From JBHENC01 sp046262295 (lineage in GTDB: Bacteria > Acidobacteriota > Blastocatellia > Pyrinomonadales > Pyrinomonadaceae), in NCBI GenBank assembly GCA_046262295.1, contig JBHENC010000002.1, positions 450,571 through 514,570 of the forward strand: a stretch of 64,000 bases of DNA, read 5' to 3'. A model generated the notes under the pieces. It was not told the DNA's origin. It made no database searches and worked only from the letters and a program-made list of their open reading frames with translations. A program made the position numbers and the translations under genes. This document shows positions 49,871-57,938 of the stretch, one piece after another; position 1 is the stretch's first letter; each line of letters starts with the position of its first letter.

Positions 49871-51184
49871 ATGAGCAATGCGTTACGTTTATTAGCGATG
49901 ATGTTTTACGCACCGGCGCGTGCGATGAGCGAAGTGCGCGAACGCGCGCCGCTGATCTACGCGTTGCTGTTAGCGTTGGCGGCGGAAAGTTTGTACGGCC
50001 TTTACACGCAGTGGCCTTTCTTCGGCGGCGACGCGCTGTCAAACGGGCGCGCTCCTTTAATTGTCTTTGCCGTCGTCGTGCAGACGGCGATGTTGCTCTT
50101 CTTCACCGCGCTCGCGTTTGTGCCGATCATTATCTTCGTCGCCAACGCCTTCGAGCGGCGCGCGAGTTTCAGAGTCGCACTGCAACAGGACTACGCGGCC
50201 ATCGCTTCGACTGTCTTCTACGCGGCGGCGGCCACCAACTTAATCGGGTTGCCGCTCGCTTTTCTTTCAAGAGCGATCCGGCTCGACGCCAGTTTCGCGG
50301 GCTGGTATCTACGGCTTCTCGCGCAATCGCAACGCGATATGCCCGATTCGCCTTTGCTTGCGAGCAGCGCCCGCCTCGCCGATCCGCGCGTGCTGTCGGC
50401 GAGTTTCTTTCAGTTGTTGCTACTGCCGATTCTGTTTTTGTTGCTAATGGTCGGCGTGCGCGAGGCGTTTCGTTTTTCATACGCGCGGGCAGCGGCGGTT
50501 GTCCTCCTTAGCGGCTGTCTGTTTCTCATCGCCACGAGTTTGCTGACGACGGTGTTCGGTTTTGTGTTCGCTTCGCCGTTTTTGCTGGTAATGCTTTTTC
50601 TGGTGCTGCGCGGCTACTTTGGCGACGTGATGGCGACGCAACGCGCGCGCGCTTCGTTCAAACAGAATCTGGAAGCCGCAACGCTCAATCCGGCGGACGC
50701 TTCGGCGCACTACAATCTGGGTTTGATTCACCAGCAGCGCGGCCAATTGGAAGAGGCGCGCGCGCGTTTTCAGAAAGCCGTCGAGATAGACGCGGACGAA
50801 GCGGACGCGCATTATCAACTGGGACGCATCGCGCGCACGCAGAACCGCTTTCCCGAAGCGATCCAACATTTCTCGGAAGTCGTAGAGCGCGACGAAACGC
50901 ACGCGCAACATGAAATCTGGCGCGAAATCGGCGCAACGTATCTGGCCGCAGGCCAATTTGAAGATGCGCGCGATGCGCTCGAAAAATTTCTTGCGCGCCG
51001 CACCGTTGACCCGGAAGGACTTTACCTGATGGGACGCGCGCAGGCCGGACTCGGCCACACGCGCGAAGCCGCCAACGCTATGCAAGCTTGCATAGAAGCC
51101 GTTAAGAGCGCGCCCGCTTATAAATACCGCGCCGAAAAACGCTGGCTCAATGAAGCACAGCAATTCCTGCGCTCGCAAGCGTGA
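49871..51184 (+). CDS. YIP1-like membrane protein with C-terminal TPR domain
   Basis: 437 residues from ATG 49871. N-terminal YIP1-type bundle (ALRLLAMMFYAPARAMSEVRER, then helices LIYALLLALAAESLYG, LIVFAVVVQTAMLLFFTALAFVPIIIFVAN and others up to about 245), followed by TPR repeats (HYNLGLIHQQRGQLEEARARFQKAVEIDADE; HYQLGRIARTQNRFPEAIQHFSEVVERD; IGATYLAAGQFEDARDALEKFLAR). The TPR part sits in the cytoplasm and could bind partners at the membrane. No known function in bacteria. A longer upstream start (49814) lacks YIP1-like sequence. It sits between lepB and carA. Confidence 0.7.
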   Translation: MSNALRLLAMMFYAPARAMSEVRERAPLIYALLLALAAESLYGLYTQWPFFGGDALSNGRAPLIVFAVVVQTAMLLFFTALAFVPIIIFVANAFERRASFRVALQQDYAAIASTVFYAAAATNLIGLPLAFLSRAIRLDASFAGWYLRLLAQSQRDMPDSPLLASSARLADPRVLSASFFQLLLLPILFLLLMVGVREAFRFSYARAAAVVLLSGCLFLIATSLLTTVFGFVFASPFLLVMLFLVLRGYFGDVMATQRARASFKQNLEAATLNPADASAHYNLGLIHQQRGQLEEARARFQKAVEIDADEADAHYQLGRIARTQNRFPEAIQHFSEVVERDETHAQHEIWREIGATYLAAGQFEDARDALEKFLARRTVDPEGLYLMGRAQAGLGHTREAANAMQACIEAVKSAPAYKYRAEKRWLNEAQQFLRSQA

Positions 51185-51193
51185 AGAGATGTT

Positions 51194-51309
51194 AGTTTTC
51201 AGTTTCGAGTTTTTAGTTTTCAGCCGGAAGCTGGAAGTCCTTTTCTCTAACGCGATTAATTTAAGTTGATTACCGAAGACTAAAAACTGAAAACTCAAAA
51301 CTGAAAACT
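51194..51309. repeat. TTTTCAGT-type intergenic repeat, copy 3
   Basis: Arms at 51194-51223 and 51280-51309, each 30 bases, complementary with three mismatches, made of the words TTTTCAGT, TTTTAGT and TTTCGAGT. It sits between the YIP1-TPR gene and carA. Confidence 0.82.
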
Positions 51310-51318
51310 ATTTAACCC

Positions 51319-52425
51319 ATGAGAGATTCAAAACTAGCATTGCTGGCCTTAGAGGACGGGCGGATTTTTCGCGGGCGCGCGTGGGGTGCGGCGGGTGAAG
51401 CGTGCGGCGAGATGGTCTTCAATACTTCCATGTCCGGCTATCAGGAAGTGTTAACCGATCCGTCGTATGCCGGGCAGATCGTGTGCATGACGTATCCGCT
51501 GATCGGCAACTACGGTGTCAACGAAGCGGACGCCGAATCGTCGCGCCCTTGGGTCGAAGGCTTCGTCGTGCGCGAGGCGAGCCGCGTGGCGTCAAATTAT
51601 CGTTCGGAAGAAACGCTCGACGCATACTTGAAAAAATGGAACGTGCCCGCCATCGAAGGCATAGACACACGCGCGCTTGTTCGTCACATCCGAAGTCTGG
51701 GCGCGATGCGTGCCTGTCTCTCGACTGTTGATGCGGACGAAAAAAGCGTGCTTGAGAAAGCCCGCCGTGCGCCTGCGATGAACGGCAGGGAACTCGCCAG
51801 CGCGGTGACGTGCGCAGCGGCTTATGAAGTTGCCGCGACGGGCGCGGAAGAGTTTCACGTCGTCTGTTACGATTTCGGCGTAAAGACGAATTCATTGCGC
51901 GAGTTGGCGGGGATGAATTGCCGCGTGACGATTGTGCCCGCTTCGACTTCCGCAAAGGATGTGCTGGCCTTGCGTCCCGACGGCATCTTTCTCTCGAACG
52001 GGCCGGGCGATCCGGCGGCGATGGGCGATGTCATAGAAGAAGTGCGGCAGGTGGCACAGTCCGGCGTGCCGACGTTTGGTATCTGTTTCGGCCATCAGCT
52101 TCTGGGACGCGCGCTCGGCGGTTCGACCTATAAACTGCGGTTCGGTCATCGCGGCGGCAATCAGCCGGTGAAGGATTTGTTGATGGGCGGCGTTGAAATT
52201 ACTTCGCACAATCACGGCTTCGCGGTGAGCATGGACAGCTTGCCGCCGGAAGTTGAAGTCACGCACGTTAATCTCAACGACGATTGCGTGGAAGGCTTGC
52301 GCCATAAAACCTTGCCGATCTTCTCCGTTCAATATCACCCGGAAGCCGCACCGGGGCCGCATGATGCCGCGCACCACTTCACACGCTTCATCGAACTGAT
52401 GAAGACGACGCGACGCGCTGCCTGA
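51319..52425 (+). CDS. carA: Carbamoyl-phosphate synthase small subunit (glutaminase)
   Basis: 368 residues. N-terminal CarA domain (LALEDGRIFRGRAWG; MSGYQEVLTDPSYAGQIVCMTYPLIGNYG) and C-terminal class I amidotransferase (FGICFGHQLLGRALGG with the nucleophile Cys; SHNHGFAVS and QYHPEA His). It supplies ammonia from glutamine to CarB for carbamoyl phosphate in pyrimidine and arginine synthesis. carB is not adjacent, so the pair is split in this genome or lies outside the window. The adjacent repeat copy gives no promoter. Confidence 0.95.
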   Translation: MRDSKLALLALEDGRIFRGRAWGAAGEACGEMVFNTSMSGYQEVLTDPSYAGQIVCMTYPLIGNYGVNEADAESSRPWVEGFVVREASRVASNYRSEETLDAYLKKWNVPAIEGIDTRALVRHIRSLGAMRACLSTVDADEKSVLEKARRAPAMNGRELASAVTCAAAYEVAATGAEEFHVVCYDFGVKTNSLRELAGMNCRVTIVPASTSAKDVLALRPDGIFLSNGPGDPAAMGDVIEEVRQVAQSGVPTFGICFGHQLLGRALGGSTYKLRFGHRGGNQPVKDLLMGGVEITSHNHGFAVSMDSLPPEVEVTHVNLNDDCVEGLRHKTLPIFSVQYHPEAAPGPHDAAHHFTRFIELMKTTRRAA

Positions 52426-52475
52426 TAAAACAACGCACTACGGTAAATTCAAGATTGCGCTCTGGATGAAATTGT

Positions 52476-53813
52476 TCAGCGCGGAAGTTTGAGATTGCTG
52501 GTCATCAGGTCTGGACGCACGCGCGCCATCTGCTCCGGCGTCGTGTCGGCGGTCAAAGCATCTGTGTCGGGCGCACTCGCTTGCGGTATCGAGGTGTTCG
52601 GCGCGACCACTGCGGAATCAACGGGCGCGGTGACGATCTGTTCGGCGGGTTTCAAAAGCTCCGCGACGAGTCCTTCGCTGCCTTTGTGTTCGAGCATATG
52701 GCGATAGCTGACGGAGATGATGGCGACCACCGGAATCGCCAGAAAAATTCCGGTCACGCCCGCGAGTTCCGCCCCGCACAAAATTGCCAAAATCACTGCC
52801 AGCGGATGCAGATGTATGCCCTGCCCGATGATGCGTGGATAAATCACGTAGTCTTCAAGTCCGCGCAGCACGATCAGAAACACGGCGACCGAGACGGCTT
52901 CTCTGGTTGATGAAAAGCTGGCGATGAGGATTGCCACAAGAGCGAGCACAAGCGGCCCGGCGAGCGGAATAAATTCAAATAGTCCGGCGATGATTCCGAG
53001 CGCGAGCCAGTATTTCAGGCCGAGCACGGCAAAGCCGATAGTGCAGATAATTCCGATTATTAAACACGCCGTCAGTTGCGCGCGTATGTAGGCGGCGAGC
53101 GTGCTGTTCACGTCCTGAAAAAGCTCGTCGCCGCGCCAACGCCAGCGCCCGACGGGAAGCATCTGTAACGCCGTACGCCGGAAATTATCCGCATCCTTCA
53201 AAAGAAAAAAAGCGAGAATCGGAATCAGCAGTAGCCAAGGAATGTAAGTGAGTAGCCCGACGAGCGCGCCGACTGTCGAGCGAACGTATTCGCCTGCGGC
53301 TTCGACCGTGCTCGCCACCGCGTTGTTGATGGTTTCGCGCGTCGCGGGCGGCAACTGGTAACGCTGATAAATGTTTTGCAGCGTCTGCGCACGTCCGCGC
53401 GCCGTTGCCAGATAGGTTGGAGCCTGTTTGCCGAACTCCGAGACTTGATCGCCGAGGCGCGGCAGCAGAAAATAGAGCGCCGTGCCCGTTGCGCCGAACA
53501 GCAGCAGGTAAACGATGCCGACGGCGAGCACGCGCGGCATCATCTGCTCTTTGCCATGAAATTTGAAAGGCCGCTGCAAAAAACCGACGAGCGGCGCAAT
53601 CAAATACGCAAAGAAAATCGCCAGCACCACCAGCACGATGACGCCTTCGAGCGCATAAAGCATCCACAGCGCGGCGGCCACCCCGAGCACTATAAAGACT
53701 ACGCGCAGGACGACGCGCGTTTGCAACCCCGAAGCTTCCGTCGCCGCTGCCGAGGCTGCTTCCGTTGCCGCGATGGCGGCTTCGGCTGCCGTTAACTCTT
53801 TTTGATCCGTCAC
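52476..53813 (-). CDS. AI-2E family transporter
   Basis: 445 residues. Eight or so hydrophobic segments (FIVLGVAAALWMLYALEGVIVLVVLAIFFAYLIAPLVGFL; GIVYLLLFGATGTALYFLLP; LIIGIICTIGFAVLGLKYWLALGIIAGLFEFIPLAGPLVLALVAILIA), with the hallmark GLFEFIP...GP segment and the conserved GLEDYVIYPRIIG. These export AI-2 in quorum sensing, or act as Na+/H+ antiporters or transport other ions in different species. N-terminus is Ala/Glu-rich. Function not settled. Confidence 0.86.
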   Translation of the reverse strand: MTDQKELTAAEAAIAATEAASAAATEASGLQTRVVLRVVFIVLGVAAALWMLYALEGVIVLVVLAIFFAYLIAPLVGFLQRPFKFHGKEQMMPRVLAVGIVYLLLFGATGTALYFLLPRLGDQVSEFGKQAPTYLATARGRAQTLQNIYQRYQLPPATRETINNAVASTVEAAGEYVRSTVGALVGLLTYIPWLLLIPILAFFLLKDADNFRRTALQMLPVGRWRWRGDELFQDVNSTLAAYIRAQLTACLIIGIICTIGFAVLGLKYWLALGIIAGLFEFIPLAGPLVLALVAILIASFSSTREAVSVAVFLIVLRGLEDYVIYPRIIGQGIHLHPLAVILAILCGAELAGVTGIFLAIPVVAIISVSYRHMLEHKGSEGLVAELLKPAEQIVTAPVDSAVVAPNTSIPQASAPDTDALTADTTPEQMARVRPDLMTSNLKLPR

Positions 53814-53844
53814 GCTGTTAACTTGATATCTTCTCTCAAACGCT

Positions 53845-54204
53845 TTAATGCAAGCGTTGCAGCAAGTTACTCATGCGCCGTTCGTCCGTCGCCGTAAGTT
53901 CCGCAAACTTGATGCCGTAGGTGTCTTCAGTGCCATGATGAACTACTTCGCCGCGTAAAGGCAAAGCGTTCTCTTCGCCGATCAGAAGCAGGCCGAGCAT
54001 ATCGCCGAGCCGCACGTTGGAGCGCGCCGGGAGATGGCTCAGGCGCAAGCCGCCGAGACTGATGTCAACGGCTTCGCCGATCCCGATTGTTTCGCCGAGA
54101 CTTTCATCTTCAACGGCGAGACTAAAACGGCTCGGCACGTCGTAGCGCGGATAGACACGTCTTTCATCAACGGATGAGGTCGGATTTAATTGTGCATCGT
54201 TCAT
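53845..54204 (-). CDS. PilZ-domain c-di-GMP receptor
   Basis: 119 residues from ATG 54204 (AGGA upstream). PilZ motifs ERRVYPRYDV (RxxxR) and VDISLGGLRLSH (D/NxSxxG) are present, so it should bind c-di-GMP. The following region (LGDMLGLLLIG, GEVVHHGTEDTYGIKFAELT) is the normal PilZ beta barrel. It could control pilus function. A second PilZ gene precedes it in the same direction, about 90 bases away. Confidence 0.87.
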   Translation of the reverse strand: MNDAQLNPTSSVDERRVYPRYDVPSRFSLAVEDESLGETIGIGEAVDISLGGLRLSHLPARSNVRLGDMLGLLLIGEENALPLRGEVVHHGTEDTYGIKFAELTATDERRMSNLLQRLH

Positions 54205-54291
54205 TGAGTAGTTCCTTGTTTGTGAAAATGCCTTCGCTGCCAAGCGCAGACGCGGCGTTAAAGCGAAAAGCTCCATGTGTTTGTCGCACGG

Positions 54292-54714
54292 TTACATAAT
54301 CGTTTCATCGTCGTCATCATCAATATCCATTTCATCATCATCGGTTGCCTGCTTTTTGCCGGGCGAAGCGTAACGCGGGGCGGCAGGCTCCCAGACGAGG
54401 CCGCGCCATTCGTCGTTGGCGTCGAGCAATTGCAACGCGGCGAGCGGGTGCGCCGCGTTGCGTTCCAATCGCAAGACCTCCGTCACGACGCGTAGCCTGC
54501 GTCCCTGTTCGCCGAGCACATTGAGCTGCACGCGGCTGCCGACGTCCGGCAGTTGGCGCTGCAAATGCACGAGCGTGCCTTCCGGCCCGACGTTCTCCGT
54601 CGTGCCTTCGACCACCACATGGCCTGCGCTATCGTCGTCCCATTCGGCCTGCACGACGAGCGAAGCCATATATCGCGCGCCCCTGCGCTGCTCCGGCGAA
54701 GATTTATAAGGCAT
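54292..54714 (-). CDS. PilZ-like protein with degenerate c-di-GMP motif
   Basis: 140 residues from ATG 54714 (GGGGAAA upstream). The barrel strands match PilZ (QRRGARYMASLVVQAEW; GSRVQLNVLGEQGRRLRVVTEVLRLERN; HPLAALQLLD), but the D/NxSxxG box is replaced by ENVGPEGTLV, so nucleotide binding is doubtful. The C-terminus is a run of acidic residues (TDDDEMDIDDDDDE). It may work with the neighbouring PilZ protein. Confidence 0.72.
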   Translation of the reverse strand: MPYKSSPEQRRGARYMASLVVQAEWDDDSAGHVVVEGTTENVGPEGTLVHLQRQLPDVGSRVQLNVLGEQGRRLRVVTEVLRLERNAAHPLAALQLLDANDEWRGLVWEPAAPRYASPGKKQATDDDEMDIDDDDDETIM

Positions 54715-54855
54715 CAGATTTCCCCTTTCCAGAAGCCGGAAATCTCGAAAGCTTCCGGCACGCATACGACTTTAATAACTTAAAACGACGAACCCAGAGC
54801 GATTCGCAGAAACTTGCCCTCAACATAAGCTACGCTGTGTGTACCACACAAACGC

Positions 54856-54883
54856 TTGACGCAACAATGAATTGCCCTACATT
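54856..54883 (+). promoter_or_regulatory. Promoter of the M19 dipeptidase gene
   Basis: TTGACG (54856-54861), 16-base spacer, TACATT (54878-54883), followed within about 12 bases by the ATG at 54895, so the transcript would be nearly leaderless. Confidence 0.4.
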
Positions 54884-54894
54884 ATTAAATTCTT

Positions 54895-56238
54895 ATGATT
54901 AAACAGACACACATCTTTCGCGTCGCCTGCTCGTCGTTGCTCATCTTCGCGTTCGTCGCGCCCGCGTTTACGCAAACAAGCGCGCCGAAAGAAAAATCAG
55001 CGCAAGCGCCTACCGTCGCGCTCAACTCTACCGCGCCGCCACAGCGCGACGAGCGTTTGTGGCAAAAGGCTGTGAGGCTGCATCGCAGCGCGATCCTCGT
55101 TGACGGCCACAATGATATTACGTCGCCGATGGTTGACGATAATTACGATATCGGTGTGCCTTCGGCAGGCAAGTATCACACAGACCTCGCGCGCATGAAG
55201 CAGGGCGGCATCACGGGCGAGTTCTTTTCAATCTACGTGGACGGCAAGTATGCGAAGGAAGGCGGCTCGGCGCGGCGTGCGCTCGATTTGATTGATGCCG
55301 TTTATCGCGCGGCGGAGCGCCACCCGAACCAGCTGATGATGGCAACGTCCGTCGAAGACATACGCCGCGCCAAACGCGAAGGAAAGATCGCCGCGCTGAT
55401 GGGCATCGAAGGCGGGCACGCGATTGAAAACTCGCTTTTTGCCCTGCGCGACTTTTATCGCTTGGGCGTGCGCTACATGACCTTAACGCACAACAACACG
55501 AACGACTGGGCGGATTCGGCGCGCGATAAGCCGCTGCATAACGGGCTGACGGATTTCGGCAAAGAGGTTGTGCGCGAGATGAATCGGCTGGGAATGCTCG
55601 TTGACGTCTCGCACGTCTCCGACAAAACGATGTCCGATGTGCTCGACGTGTCAACCGCGCCCGTCATCGCGTCGCACTCTTCGGCGCGCGCCCTTGATTC
55701 GCATCCGCGCAATATTCCCGACGATCTTTTGCGGCGCATCGCAAAGAACGGCGGCGTCGTGATGGTCAATTTCTACACCGTCTTTATTGACCAAAAAGCT
55801 TATGACGCGGACAAAGCGCGCGACGCAAAATTGAAGCCGCAGCTCAATGCCCTGAAAGAAACATTCAAGGGCGACGATAAGCGTTTGGAGCAAGAGCGGG
55901 ACAAGCTTTTCGCCGCGAACCCTTTGCCGCCGACGCCTTTCTCCGTCCTGATCGACCATATTGACCACATTGCGAAAGTCGCGGGCGTTGACCACGTCGG
56001 GATCGGTTCGGATTTTGACGGCGGCATCTCTCTGCCCGAAGGCATCAAAGATATCTCCGAGCTGCCGAACATCACTTACGAACTTTTGCGGCGCGGTTAC
56101 AGCGAGAGCGACGTGCGGAAAATCTTAGGCGGAAATTTCATGCGTGCTTTCGCGCAGGCCGAGCGCGTCGCACGCACCTCAAGCCGCAGCATCAGCGGCG
56201 AAGGCAGCCTGCAACGCCTGCCTAAAATGAATAAGTAA
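54895..56238 (+). CDS. Membrane dipeptidase (peptidase M19, renal dipeptidase-like)
   Basis: 447 residues. Signal peptide (about 1-25, FIFAFVAPAFTQ). TIM-barrel metallohydrolase with LVDGHNDITS (metal His/Asp), GIEGGHAIENS, YMTLTHNNTNDWADS, VDVSHVSDKT and IASHSSARAL, DHVGIGSDFDGG and NFMRAF. Two zinc ions are bound by these His/Asp/Glu residues. M19 enzymes hydrolyse dipeptides, including those with D-residues. Secreted to the periplasm. Ends about 110 bases before the Gly/Asn-rich gene, convergent with it. Confidence 0.93.
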   Translation: MIKQTHIFRVACSSLLIFAFVAPAFTQTSAPKEKSAQAPTVALNSTAPPQRDERLWQKAVRLHRSAILVDGHNDITSPMVDDNYDIGVPSAGKYHTDLARMKQGGITGEFFSIYVDGKYAKEGGSARRALDLIDAVYRAAERHPNQLMMATSVEDIRRAKREGKIAALMGIEGGHAIENSLFALRDFYRLGVRYMTLTHNNTNDWADSARDKPLHNGLTDFGKEVVREMNRLGMLVDVSHVSDKTMSDVLDVSTAPVIASHSSARALDSHPRNIPDDLLRRIAKNGGVVMVNFYTVFIDQKAYDADKARDAKLKPQLNALKETFKGDDKRLEQERDKLFAANPLPPTPFSVLIDHIDHIAKVAGVDHVGIGSDFDGGISLPEGIKDISELPNITYELLRRGYSESDVRKILGGNFMRAFAQAERVARTSSRSISGEGSLQRLPKMNK

Positions 56239-56281
56239 AGCGAAGCAGCGTCCTTCTCGTATAAACAATTCATCCAAAACG

Positions 56282-56322
56282 AAAGCGCATGGCGAACAAT
56301 AAAGATGCTCGCCATGCGCTTT
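56282..56322. terminator. Bidirectional terminator between dipeptidase and Gly/Asn-rich gene
   Basis: AAAGCGCATGGCGA (56282-56295) is perfectly complementary to TCGCCATGCGCTTT (56309-56322), loop of 13 bases; a TTTCGTTTT U-tract follows on the minus strand. Confidence 0.75.
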
Positions 56323-56347
56323 GAGTTAGCCCGCTTGCCGAACGGGT

Positions 56348-56593
56348 TTAAGTATCTTTGCTTTCGTCGTCGGTGATTCCGCCTGCGACGCTCGGATCAT
56401 CCGCCAGCGAAGGATTAATCACATCGTTAATCGGATTCGTCGGATTCACTCCCGTGTTGGCGTTACCCGACGGCGCGCCGCTTGTGCCGCCGCCGATGTT
56501 CGTCGTTCCGCCGCCGCCCAGCGGACTCGGCACTTTGCCCGCATTGCCGAATTCATTGTCGTCCGTATTGAGACTGCTCTTGTCGCGTGACAT
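56348..56593 (-). CDS. Gly/Asn-rich disordered hypothetical protein
   Basis: 81 residues: SSLNTDDNEFGNAGKVPSPL, then a GGGGTTNIGGGTSG stretch and repeated N-P/T-N-P motifs (NPTNPINDVINPS). No hydrophobic core and no signal peptide. A strong GGAGG lies 8 bases before the ATG, and a terminator closes the gene, so it is likely expressed. No family recognised. A short Gly-rich linker-type protein of unknown function. Confidence 0.6.
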   Translation of the reverse strand: MSRDKSSLNTDDNEFGNAGKVPSPLGGGGTTNIGGGTSGAPSGNANTGVNPTNPINDVINPSLADDPSVAGGITDDESKDT

Positions 56594-56745
56594 TCTTCTC
56601 TTCCTCCGTTTCTCAGCTTGGTAGAGCTTTACCCGTCAGCAAATTGTTTTGCGCTTTCAACTGGAATTGTAAACCTGCCGTCGCCGTAATGCATAGCCGC
56701 GAACGGCGTCCGCAACGCTAAAGTGCGACCGCTTAGCGAGCGTGC

Positions 56746-56751
56746 TATAAT
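56746..56751 (+). promoter_or_regulatory. -10 box of the hemW promoter
   Basis: Perfect TATAAT, 13 bases before the ATG at 56765. No good -35 is visible, so it could be an extended -10 or regulated promoter, with a very short leader. Confidence 0.45.
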
Positions 56752-56764
56752 TTCCTTTTTCAGT

Positions 56765-57901
56765 ATGCAACGAATCGGAATCTACATACATATTCCTTTC
56801 TGCCGGACGCGCTGCTCCTATTGCGATTTTGCGACGCGCCCTTTTGAAAGCGAGTTCGCCGCACGCTATGTGCGGGCGTTGGCGCTTGAGATTGAAAATT
56901 TCGTGCTGCCTTTTGCCGCGCGCGAGGTTGACACGATCTACTTCGGCGGCGGCACGCCGAGTCTTCTTTCCGCCGCGCAAGTCGAAACTATTTTAGAGGC
57001 CGTGCGCCGCCGTTTTCATGTCGCAACGAACGCGGAAGTGACGATGGAGATTGATCCGGGCACGGCGACGCCGGATGTTCTGCATGAGTTTCGCCGCTTG
57101 GGAATCACTCGCGCGAGTTTCGGTGTGCAGACTTTCGATGACGACGAATTGCGCCGTCTGGGACGCGCGCACACGGCGGAAGATGCGCGCCGCACGCTCA
57201 AGGATTTACGCGCCGCCGGATTCGATAACGTGAGCTTCGATTTGATCGCCGGGCTTCCCGGCCAAACAATCGAAACGTGGCAACGCAACGTGAAGGAAGC
57301 CCTCGCGCTTCGTCCCGAACACCTCTCGCTGTATCTGCTGGAAGTTCACGAAGGCACGCCGCTCGCCGCACAGATCGAGCGCGGCAAGGTGGTTGAGCCA
57401 AACGATGATGCGGCGGCGTTGATGTATCAATTGCTGGCCGGAGAAGCTTGCGCCGCCGGTTACGAACGCTATGAGATTTCCAACTTCTGTCTGCCGGGAT
57501 ACGACGCGCGCCACAACACGAAATACTGGACGACCGCGCCTGTTTACGGCTTCGGCTGCGCCGCTCATTCATTCGACGGCGTCGCGCGCCGCTGGTCAAA
57601 TGAACGCAATGCCGCGCGCTACATCACGCTCGTTGAAGAGAAGCACGATGCCGTTGTCGAAAACACAGAATTAAATGAGCGAGAGCAACGCGCCGAATCC
57701 GTCTTTCTCGGCTTGCGGCTCACGCGCGGATTAGATTTACGCGCCCATCGAGCGCGTTACGGCGTTGACTTGACGAAAGATTACGCGACAGATGTTGCGC
57801 GCCTTGCCGACGCCGGATTGATCGAACTAACAAACGACACGATGAAATTAACGAATCGCGGCGCACTACTCTCCAACGAAGTCTTCGCCGTCTTCGTCTG
57901 A
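56765..57901 (+). CDS. hemW: HemW-like radical SAM heme chaperone
   Basis: 378 residues from ATG 56765. The SAM cluster motif is CRTRCSYCDF (Cys13, 17, 20) followed by Phe and not a fourth Cys, the pattern of HemW as opposed to HemN. FGGGTPSLL, EIDPGT, GVQTFDDDELRRLGRAH and the C-terminal HemN-like domain follow. HemW inserts heme into target proteins, and the HemN-type oxidase reaction is unlikely. Older annotations call it coproporphyrinogen oxidase. Confidence 0.9.
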   Translation: MQRIGIYIHIPFCRTRCSYCDFATRPFESEFAARYVRALALEIENFVLPFAAREVDTIYFGGGTPSLLSAAQVETILEAVRRRFHVATNAEVTMEIDPGTATPDVLHEFRRLGITRASFGVQTFDDDELRRLGRAHTAEDARRTLKDLRAAGFDNVSFDLIAGLPGQTIETWQRNVKEALALRPEHLSLYLLEVHEGTPLAAQIERGKVVEPNDDAAALMYQLLAGEACAAGYERYEISNFCLPGYDARHNTKYWTTAPVYGFGCAAHSFDGVARRWSNERNAARYITLVEEKHDAVVENTELNEREQRAESVFLGLRLTRGLDLRAHRARYGVDLTKDYATDVARLADAGLIELTNDTMKLTNRGALLSNEVFAVFV

Positions 57902-57903
57902 TT

Positions 57904-57935
57904 ACTGACTACTGAAAACTGAAAACTAAAAACTA
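57904..57935. repeat. TTTTCAGT-type intergenic repeat, copy 4 (single arm)
   Basis: Tandem CTGAAAACTGAAAACT words just before the ltaE start; no second arm is present. Confidence 0.65.
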
Positions 57936-57938
57936 CTT

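Noticed and set aside
51319..52425. carAB operon
   Set aside because: Only carA is present; the next gene is an AI-2E transporter on the other strand.
54826..54850. Palindromic TGTGTGTACCACACA-like operator before the dipeptidase gene
   Set aside because: Imperfect, short, and too close to chance to report as a regulatory site.
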